A stretch of DNA of 16,072 nt from Lysobacterales bacterium (GTDB lineage: Bacteria > Pseudomonadota > Gammaproteobacteria > Xanthomonadales > SZUA-36): positions 1-16,072 of the forward strand of contig JAPHTE010000492.1 in the NCBI GenBank assembly GCA_026196445.1, written 5' to 3'. Both the position numbers and the translations under genes were made by a program. Numbering within the stretch: the stretch's first letter is position 1; every line of letters begins with the position of its first letter. Shown here piece after piece: positions 6,795 to 11,879 of the stretch. Under the pieces are notes generated by a model. That model saw nothing but the letters and a program-made list of their open reading frames with translations. It was not told where the DNA came from and did not search any database.

Positions 6795-7166
6795 CTTTGA
6801 TGGTTGCTGGTCATGAGGAATTGGAAGCCCGTGTTGCTTCAGAAATGACAGCTTATCCCAGTAACCTCTTTGAAAAACGATCTTTCCATTTTGAACATGG
6901 AAGAATCCACAGCCGCGCAAGCCCAGAGGGTCTTTCCACTCGAGTATGGCCCACTCTCCATCTTGAAAAATGTTTTCTACGATGCAAACCATTTCAGCTG
7001 TAGAAAACTCCTTCTTAAACATTTCAAGTATTGCAGCTTTTCCGGAAACTTCACGGTTGGCAATTTGATGGTTGATTGCATTTTCCGAGTAATAACTTGA
7101 AATGAGTTCAGCGTCGGCTTTGTTAAACGCCTCAACCCAGGCTTCCACCAACTTTCTCGGTTCCAT
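6789..7166 (-). CDS. NTF2-like / SnoaL-like domain protein (cassette gene 4)
   Basis: The 125-aa product is a single NTF2-like cone domain: an N-terminal helix with LVEAWVEAFNKADAELISSYYSE, a GKAAILEMFKKEF helix, and strands ending FFHVQNGKIVFQRGYWDKLSF. Such domains form small dimeric enzymes or ligand pockets (ester cyclases, dehydratases, isomerases), and sequence alone does not give the substrate. An AAGGAG Shine-Dalgarno sits about 8 bases before the ATG and immediately after the preceding attC, so the cassette carries its own strong ribosome binding site. The TAA stop is part of the following attC R'' box, leaving almost no untranslated tail. SnoaL-like folds are common among integron cassette proteins. 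Confidence 0.85.
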   Translation of the reverse strand: MEPRKLVEAWVEAFNKADAELISSYYSENAINHQIANREVSGKAAILEMFKKEFSTAEMVCIVENIFQDGEWAILEWKDPLGLRGCGFFHVQNGKIVFQRGYWDKLSFLKQHGLPIPHDQQPSKS

Positions 7167-7182
7167 TGATCGATCTCCTTAG

Positions 7183-7248
7183 CCCTAACGACCTGCATAA
7201 GCGGTTTGCAAGCTTTTCACCAAATCCGACTTGATGCTTTTGTTAGAC
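7183..7248 (-). other. attC recombination site (66 bases)
   Basis: On the minus strand R'' GTCTAAC (7242-7248) is followed by AAAAGCATCAAGTCGGATT. The site closes with AAACCGCTTATGCAGGTC and R' GTTAGGG (7183-7189). The GCATcAAGtCGG arm and its partner CCGCTTATGC are complementary with the usual unpaired bases. It separates the DUF4386 and NTF2-like genes. Confidence 0.92.
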
Positions 7249-7264
7249 CAACACTCGCACGCTA

Positions 7265-7972
7265 TCACTCTCTCGCAACCGCTCGCTCCTTCCATTTCAA
7301 CTCGTCTACACCGCGCACGAGAAACCACAGGGTTAGCGACAGATATGCGAAGATCATTGGCAAAAACAGCCAATCGTACGCATACGCTGGCGCAATGATC
7401 AGAGCAAAATTCCTGATCACGAAGCCGATGCCTGCTAGTGCCAGAAGAGCACCAAGAAGAGGCGGAATGTATCCCGATTTCAAGATCAAGTATCCGAAGA
7501 AAAGCGAACAGGCACCGCCGAACGCCATAAGTATCCCAGCTGTATAGCCGTACAGATTAAGCGAAAGCAGGGCCAGAGTATTCAGTTGGCCGGGAGTGAA
7601 TGAGTTCAGGTAATCAGCACCGCCAAGGATGAGCAATGGTGCAACGTAGAACAACTCCGCGACGGCAAAGACCGAAATGCCGATTAACCCAAAAAATACA
7701 GCGAGTAAGGCAATATTTTTCTGGACTGGACGTAATAGGACGTAAAAGACCAGCAAAATGGCAACATTGCAGATGCCTTCTACAAGATAACTGGCGAATC
7801 CCAGCCTGAACAGCAGGTCAGAGGAAAGGATGTTCTTCGCTGTAGCGGCGGCATTGTCCGGTACTATAATCTTCATGGGCGCGTACATTTCCCCGAAACT
7901 ACCAGCAACAAGCGAGATTAGAAGTAGAAACCCTGCCACCCTTGCGTACTGCAGTGCACATCTGTAATTCAT
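7265..7972 (-). CDS. DUF4386 family multi-pass membrane protein (cassette gene 3)
   Basis: The 235-aa product is an integral inner-membrane protein with about six hydrophobic segments and matches DUF4386, whose function is unknown. Family-typical blocks include ARVAGFLLLISLVAG near residue 9, LFRLGFASYLVEGICNVAIL, FAVAELFYVAPLLILGGADYL and the late GIGFVIRNFALIIAPAYA. The ATG at 7972 is preferred because GGAG lies 8 bases upstream and the product then starts MNYRCALQYARVAG as in the family; the frame remains open to 8029, but that extension is attC sequence. The stop lies 16 bases before the attC R'' box. It is the largest cassette gene here. Confidence 0.88.
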   Translation of the reverse strand: MNYRCALQYARVAGFLLLISLVAGSFGEMYAPMKIIVPDNAAATAKNILSSDLLFRLGFASYLVEGICNVAILLVFYVLLRPVQKNIALLAVFFGLIGISVFAVAELFYVAPLLILGGADYLNSFTPGQLNTLALLSLNLYGYTAGILMAFGGACSLFFGYLILKSGYIPPLLGALLALAGIGFVIRNFALIIAPAYAYDWLFLPMIFAYLSLTLWFLVRGVDELKWKERAVARE

Positions 7973-7998
7973 AGGAAAATCTCCATTCTTTAGATAAG

Positions 7999-8061
7999 GT
8001 CTAACGTCTGAATTAACCGACACCAGCATCGCTGGCGTCCGGGTTTGATGATTTGTTAGCT
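7999..8061 (-). other. attC recombination site (63 bases), overlapping a coding region
   Basis: On the minus strand R'' AGCTAAC (8055-8061) and R' GTTAGAC (7999-8005) flank AAATCATCAAACCCGGAC and TTAATTCAGAC. The centre is a strong hairpin, GACGCCAGC/GCTGGTGTC with a short GAT loop. The last 15 codons of the upstream gene (8013-8498) are read from this site. Confidence 0.93.
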
Positions 8062-8498
8062 ATCTTTGTGGCACATGCTCGAAACTGATTGAGGAAACCA
8101 GTATTACCCACCGCATTCAATGCAAAGAATGCCGAGTCACTCGCTACAACGTCCCAGTCAGCCTTCTGACCATTAAGTTGGATTCGTGTTTTCAAAAATC
8201 TGAAAGGCCCTAACTTCTCCTCTGAGAGCATTACAAAGGCAATGTTATTCTCGGACACATAAGTTTCAAAATTGCTGTTTGGATAGTATTGAATATTCGG
8301 ATATAGACTGTGATCAGCACCAAAATACAGAGCCTGGAGGTTGCCTACATTATTGACTGATATTACATAACCATCGGGAATCTGAATCTTACAATTCAAG
8401 GCACGAAGTGCTACGCCATCAGTCTCGTTGCTGCCTGTCTGACCTGCGATGGGTAAACAAAATGTAAAAGCGAGTGTCAACTTGGCGATGATGTTCAT
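8013..8498 (-). CDS. unknown secreted or periplasmic protein (cassette gene 2)
   Basis: The 161-aa product begins with a clear signal peptide (MNIIAKLTLAFTFCLPIAG, likely cut before QTG), so it is exported. The mature part is mixed alpha/beta-like with two cysteines (NCKIQIPD near residue 35; FRACATK near 141), which could form a disulfide. I recognise no family. The last 15 residues, ANKSSNPDASDAGVG, are encoded inside the following attC, so the tail is probably recombination-site sequence rather than part of the folded domain. The ATG lies only 4 bases after the R' box of the preceding attC, and no Shine-Dalgarno fits there, so translation must be leaderless, coupled to upstream translation or weak. 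Confidence 0.75.
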   Translation of the reverse strand: MNIIAKLTLAFTFCLPIAGQTGSNETDGVALRALNCKIQIPDGYVISVNNVGNLQALYFGADHSLYPNIQYYPNSNFETYVSENNIAFVMLSEEKLGPFRFLKTRIQLNGQKADWDVVASDSAFFALNAVGNTGFLNQFRACATKIANKSSNPDASDAGVG

Positions 8499-8502
8499 AG
8501 AT

Positions 8503-8565
8503 AGCTAACGTTTCAACTAAGAGGCACCGGCAGAGCCAGTGTCCTGATAGAGTGCCTTGTTATAT
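8503..8565 (-). other. attC recombination site (63 bases)
   Basis: On the minus strand R'' ATATAAC (8559-8565) is followed by AAGGCACTCTATCAGGACA. The site closes with GGTGCCTCTTAGTTGAAAC and R' GTTAGCT (8503-8509). GGCACT and GGTGCC in the arms pair with one offset. It separates the small membrane protein gene from the secreted protein gene. Confidence 0.9.
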
Positions 8566-8575
8566 GGCGCTGCAC

Positions 8576-8893
8576 TCATGAAAAGAAAAAGCTCCATACC
8601 ATGACGCTTGCGTAGAGTAGTGTGCAGGACCTGACAAGCACTTTCCGAAAAACACCATCCAAACACACAGAGCTACGCCATATACCAACACCAGCCCACA
8701 AAAGTAAAACAAAAAGAACACTGAATCCTACCCAGTCTATAACAATGGGTGGTGCTTGAACCTTCAAATACATCGGAACTAACACGATTCCAAAGACAGT
8801 CCCAGCGATGATTTGAAGCAAAACTAGATTTACCCAAAAGGCTCTAGATATGGAGATGTTTCCTTTCCAGCTATGACTTATGTATTGCCCCAT
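8576..8893 (-). CDS. small three-helix membrane protein (cassette gene 1)
   Basis: The 105-aa product has three hydrophobic segments at about residues 18-42, 52-70 and 84-103. It resembles, by the SWKGNISISRAFWVN opening and the GIWRSS motif after the second helix, small uncharacterised inner-membrane proteins often carried on cassettes; I cannot give it a family name with certainty. The ATG at 8893 is 12 bases after the cassette start. AGGA lies only 2 bases before it, an unusually short spacing. The stop is 10 bases before the attC R'' box. Confidence 0.72.
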   Translation of the reverse strand: MGQYISHSWKGNISISRAFWVNLVLLQIIAGTVFGIVLVPMYLKVQAPPIVIDWVGFSVLFVLLLWAGVGIWRSSVCLDGVFRKVLVRSCTLLYASVMVWSFFFS

Positions 8894-8905
8894 CTTCCTG
8901 AGACC

Positions 8906-8943
8906 ATATAACTTACATTGAGTGGGAACGGATGTTGTTATTG
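8906..8943 (-). other. proximal border of the cassette array, miniature attC-like site
   Basis: GTTATAT (8906-8912) on the minus strand is a good R' box and marks where cassette 1 begins. CAATAAC (8937-8943) could be a matching R'', but the pair is only 38 bases apart, shorter than ordinary attC sites. TAAC/GTTA and ACAT/ATGT pair, so a small hairpin with extra bases is possible. It may be a truncated attC of a lost cassette, an attI remnant or a secondary target. No conserved attI features were recognised. Confidence 0.5.
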
Positions 8944-9216
8944 TAAAAAAACCTGGTTGAAATGTTGCGTATCATTTTTAACCCCCCATAAAAGCGCGGA
9001 TTTATTCTACAACCATCGAAGAAAAAAATACGCCTTGCCACGGAACGGAATTACATTCGGTGGGTCAGGCGTTTAATCCCGTTTCACAACAAGCAGCAAA
9101 CACAGCGAATATCAACAAACGCATTACCGGTCACGCCCGGTCACTTTGAGCTCAGCCCGGTTGCGTTTCGATCAGACTGACCCCACCTCGTGATACAGCA
9201 GACAAAGGAAAACACT
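8944..9216. other. intergenic stretch between the array and the plus-strand genes
   Basis: No ORF with protein-like composition, no integrase fragment and no full attC pair were seen here. The first part is A+T-rich and could hold the promoters for the array (minus) and the 9217 gene (plus), but no convincing -35/-10 pair stands out. A short direct repeat of CGGTCAC occurs twice near 9130-9146. Confidence 0.5.
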
Positions 9217-9582
9217 ATGAGCCAAATGGAAACCTCCCCCGAAATCAACATGGATGCCAATGCCCTGTCACGTGAAGAGGTCTTCACCGACAGCCGTGTC
9301 GGTACGATCCGTAAAATGACACCGGTCACAGTCAACGGTGATGTCGATGACAGCAGGCCGGTACAATTTATCGGGTCCACGCAGATCATGACCCCCGGTG
9401 GCGCCTTACCGCTGTCTTTCGAAATAGATTGCGATAACCTGGAAGGCGCAGTGGCAGCCTTTGGCGATGCCGCCAGGCAGGCTGTGGAACGGACCATGGA
9501 AGAACTCAAGGAAATGCAACGCCAACAGGCTTCCTCGATCGTCGTACCGGGCCGGGAAGACAGCAAAATCCAGATGCCCTGA
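9217..9582 (+). CDS. conserved-looking small cytoplasmic protein of unknown function
   Basis: The 121-aa product has no signal peptide or membrane segment. A disordered acidic N-terminus leads to REEVFTDSRVGTIRKMTPVT, then a strand-rich core (VQFIGSTQIMTPGGALPLSFEID, shown here in pieces of one domain) and a long helix AVERTMEELKEMQRQQ. The C-terminal SSIVVPGRED closes it. I recall similar uncharacterised proteins in other gammaproteobacteria but cannot name a family. The ATG at 9217 is chosen over the in-frame start at 9190 because AAAGGA lies about 6 bases upstream. It is followed, 91 bases later, by the prolyl isomerase gene on the same strand. Confidence 0.75.
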   Translation: MSQMETSPEINMDANALSREEVFTDSRVGTIRKMTPVTVNGDVDDSRPVQFIGSTQIMTPGGALPLSFEIDCDNLEGAVAAFGDAARQAVERTMEELKEMQRQQASSIVVPGREDSKIQMP

Positions 9583-9640
9583 ACCCGGGACCATGGCCGG
9601 GTACCACGTGGTTCTCGGCTGGCCTCAATTCAATTAAACT

Positions 9641-9670
9641 GTCACCGGTACACCACAGGCTACCGGTGAC
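9641..9670 (+). promoter_or_regulatory. perfect 10-bp inverted repeat just before the prolyl isomerase start
   Basis: GTCACCGGTA and TACCGGTGAC are exact complements around a 10-base spacer, ending 3 bases before the ATG at 9674. The right arm occupies the place where a Shine-Dalgarno should be. It could be an RNA hairpin that hides the ribosome binding site or a dyad bound by a dimeric regulator. Confidence 0.55.
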
Positions 9671-9673
9671 GTC

Positions 9674-10600
9674 ATGTTCAAATTCTGCAGTTGTTCCTTC
9701 TACTCCCGTATCCTGACCACCACTTTGGCGCTTTTCGCCTGTATTGCACAGGCGCAGGACAACCTGGTCTGGAATCCACTCGACCCTGAAAATACCGTTT
9801 ACCTGGAAACCGCCGAGGGTACCGCGGTCATCCTGCTCAATCCGGACTTTGCCCCGCAAACGGTACGCCAGTTTAAGCGTCTGCTGGGCGAACAGTTTTA
9901 TCGGGGCCTGAGCTTTTACCGCGTGATCGAAGGCTTCGTGGCACAGGGCGGGGACGAAAGCGACCTGGACCCTGCAGCGATCAAGAATAAACTGCCGGCC
10001 GAATTCGAGATCGACTGGCCACAAAAACCCCGCGACAAGGAAGCTGCCGGGGACTGGGTGGGGATGTCCTGGACCCCGGTGCAGGAAGATGATTTGTTCG
10101 CACCGTTCACCGGTTTCATCGACGGTTTTCCCGCTGCCCGCGACAGCAAAAAAGGCGGCAAAGCCTGGCTGACCCATTGCCCAGGCACCGTCGCCATGGC
10201 GCGTAACGAAGACCCCGACAGCGGTGGCACCGATTTTTACATCGTCATCGGCCAGGCGCCACGTTACCTCGACCGCAATTTGACTGTCTTCGGGCGCGTG
10301 GTCTGGGGCATGGACGTGGTGCAGCGTATCAAGCGCGGTCCCGCGCTGGAAAACGGCGTCATCGAAGAGGACCTGGACCGGACCTGGATCAAGCGCATGC
10401 GTCTGGCCTCGTCACTCGATGAGGAAGATCGACTGGATATCTACGTGGCAGACACCAACAGCGAGGGATTTATCGGGATGCTCAAGCAACGCCGCAACCG
10501 AAGCAACAAGTGGTTTCACCACAAGCCTCCCAAGGTACTGGACGTGTGCCAGGTACCGGTGCCGGTGCGCCTGGAAAAATCTCCGTCCACTCGCTCGTGA
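9674..10600 (+). CDS. exported cyclophilin-type peptidyl-prolyl cis-trans isomerase
   Basis: Cyclophilins speed cis-trans isomerisation of Xaa-Pro bonds; this one should act in the periplasm, because residues 1-27 form a signal peptide ending ALFACIAQA-Q. The core has LSFYRVIEGFVAQGGD (R83, Q91, with Tyr where His is usual) and PGTVAMARNEDPDSGGTDFYIVIG. FGRVVWGMDVVQRI follows. Between QGGD (91-94) and GTVAMAR (171-177) there are about 77 residues, roughly 45 more than in E. coli PpiA, and a C-terminal extension of some 60 basic residues follows the domain. These features belong to a long cyclophilin subfamily rather than PpiA/PpiB. No in-frame alternative start exists, but the Shine-Dalgarno is poor and overlaps the inverted repeat at 9641-9670. 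Confidence 0.9.
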   Translation: MFKFCSCSFYSRILTTTLALFACIAQAQDNLVWNPLDPENTVYLETAEGTAVILLNPDFAPQTVRQFKRLLGEQFYRGLSFYRVIEGFVAQGGDESDLDPAAIKNKLPAEFEIDWPQKPRDKEAAGDWVGMSWTPVQEDDLFAPFTGFIDGFPAARDSKKGGKAWLTHCPGTVAMARNEDPDSGGTDFYIVIGQAPRYLDRNLTVFGRVVWGMDVVQRIKRGPALENGVIEEDLDRTWIKRMRLASSLDEEDRLDIYVADTNSEGFIGMLKQRRNRSNKWFHHKPPKVLDVCQVPVPVRLEKSPSTRS

Positions 10601-10659
10601 TAACCCGGTTGGCGTGGTAACGACCAGCAACCGGTGTTAACCAACACAAGGACAAACCA

Positions 10660-11820
10660 ATGAAATGCCTGCTCCACTTATTACTGCTGTCAGCCCTCCT
10701 GCTGCCGGTCTCGCTATTCGCCGGAAACGAATACTACCCGCCACGCGGGCAATGGCAACATGCGAGTGCCGACGCCGTTGGCATGGACGCAGCAAAGCTG
10801 GCCGAAGCGGTTGTCCTGGCCCGGGAAAAGGCCGTAGTTGAACCCGGGAGCCTGGTCCAGGCAATCACGGATGCCTTTGCGCCGCGCGAGCCCGATTTCC
10901 GTATCCTGGGCCCCACCCGGCCACGGCAAGGCAGCGCCGGGCTGATCATCCGCAAGGGTTACATCGTCGCAGAATGGGGAGACCTGGAGCGCGTGGACAT
11001 GACCTTCAGCGCGGTCAAGAGCTACCTGTCGACCATCATGGCGCTGGCCCTGCGCGACGGGTTGGTCGATGATATCCACGCACCCGTCTCGCGCTGGGTG
11101 CGGGATGGCAAATTCGCTTCCGAACATAACAGCGGCATCACCTGGCACCATCTGATGAACCAGACTTCCGACTGGCAGGGCACGCTGTGGGGCGTGCCGG
11201 ACTGGGCCGACCGGCCGGAGGGTGAAGACCGTTCTCTGTGGTCCAATCGCGAATTGCATGAACCGGGCAGTTATTTCAAGTACAACGACGTGCGCATCAA
11301 CCTGGCGGCTTATTCCTTGCTACAGGTTTGGCGGGAACCCTTGCCCGTGGTGCTCAAGCGCGAGGTCATGGACCCCATCGGCGCTTCCACCACCTGGCGC
11401 TGGTACGGCTACGAAAACTCCTGGGTGACACTGGACGGACAGAAGATGCAGTCGGTCTCCGGTGGTGGCCATTTTGGTGGCGGCCTGTTTATCAGTACGC
11501 TCGACCACGCCCGCATGGGCCTGTTGTTCTTACGAAACGGCACCTGGCAGGGCCGGCAGATCATCCCCGCGGACTGGATCGAGGCCATGCGTAAACCCAC
11601 GCCGGCCAGGCCTGACTATGGCTACATGTGGTGGCTGAACACGAACCAGGAGCGTATCCCAGAAGCGCCCGCGAGCGCTTTCTGGGCTGCTGGTTTCGGT
11701 GGCAATTTCATCTATATCGATCAACTCAACGACCTGCTGATCGTGCTGCGCTGGGTGCCGGCGCTGGAAGAAGTGGTACCGGCGGTGATGGCAGCCATTA
11801 TTTCCGGGAACGAACGCTAA
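10660..11820 (+). CDS. exported serine hydrolase of the class C beta-lactamase/esterase fold
   Basis: The 386-aa product starts with a signal peptide (MKCLLHLLLLSALLLPVSLFA) and would act in the periplasm or outside. It has the SxxK nucleophile motif SAVK (S117, K120), the Tyr-x-Asn position as YND (Y208) and a GGHFGGG segment (268-275) where class C enzymes carry Lys-Thr-Gly. That third motif without Lys suggests an esterase, peptidase or amidase-like enzyme rather than a true beta-lactamase. Trp-rich stretches (YGYMWWLN, WAAGFGGNFIYID) resemble 6-aminohexanoate-dimer hydrolase-like relatives. AAGGA sits about 8 bases before the ATG. It follows the isomerase by 59 bases and may share its transcript. 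Confidence 0.87.
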   Translation: MKCLLHLLLLSALLLPVSLFAGNEYYPPRGQWQHASADAVGMDAAKLAEAVVLAREKAVVEPGSLVQAITDAFAPREPDFRILGPTRPRQGSAGLIIRKGYIVAEWGDLERVDMTFSAVKSYLSTIMALALRDGLVDDIHAPVSRWVRDGKFASEHNSGITWHHLMNQTSDWQGTLWGVPDWADRPEGEDRSLWSNRELHEPGSYFKYNDVRINLAAYSLLQVWREPLPVVLKREVMDPIGASTTWRWYGYENSWVTLDGQKMQSVSGGGHFGGGLFISTLDHARMGLLFLRNGTWQGRQIIPADWIEAMRKPTPARPDYGYMWWLNTNQERIPEAPASAFWAAGFGGNFIYIDQLNDLLIVLRWVPALEEVVPAVMAAIISGNER

Positions 11821-11860
11821 ATAGCGAATACGTTGCAGTTGATCGGGGCGGCGTCCAGCT

Positions 11861-11876
11861 AACTTGCCGGCAAGTT
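11861..11876. repeat. 16-base perfect palindrome between convergent genes
   Basis: AACTTGCCGGCAAGTT is self-complementary and lies in the 59-base gap between the serine hydrolase stop and the KAP gene stop. As RNA it gives a 6-bp stem with a CCGG loop on either strand, without a T-tract, so it is at best a weak terminator. Confidence 0.45.
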
Positions 11877-11879
11877 CGG

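Larger units (their letters stand above)
6052..8912 (-). mobile_element. integron gene-cassette array without integrase (CALIN-like), five cassettes
   Basis: Five ORFs on the minus strand each end in or just before an attC-type recombination site, the signature of integron cassettes. The sites are at 8503-8565, 7999-8061, 7183-7248, 6678-6794 and, doubtfully, 6052-6110. Cutting between G and TT of each R' box gives cassettes 8509-8911, 8005-8508, 7189-8004, 6684-7188 and about 6058-6683. Orientation runs from high to low coordinates, so an integrase and attI would be expected above 8912, but no tyrosine recombinase gene occurs in the window. The array interrupts DNA whose neighbours are ordinary chromosomal genes and is clearly more A+T-rich than they are. 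Confidence 0.88.

Noticed and set aside
6566..6814. 82-aa minus-strand ORF between the NTF2-like and DUF924 genes
   Set aside because: It is translated attC sequence running into the start of DUF924 in another frame.
8978..9072. possible further attC from TTTTAAC to GTTTAAT
   Set aside because: The inner arms do not pair and no cassette-like ORF adjoins it.
9130..9146. tandem CGGTCAC repeat as iterons or operator
   Set aside because: Only two short copies with a 3-base spacer; no supporting context.
9583..9602. ACCCGG/CCGGGT hairpin after the 9217 gene as a terminator
   Set aside because: The stem is only 6 bp with an 8-base loop and no T-tract follows.
9506..10177. 223-aa minus-strand ORF across the isomerase gene start
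   Set aside because: It is antisense to a motif-complete cyclophilin and spans the inverted repeat; no family features seen.
10714..11259. 181-aa minus-strand ORF antisense to the serine hydrolase
   Set aside because: The plus strand carries signal peptide and catalytic motifs; the antisense frame is a product of G+C-rich codons.
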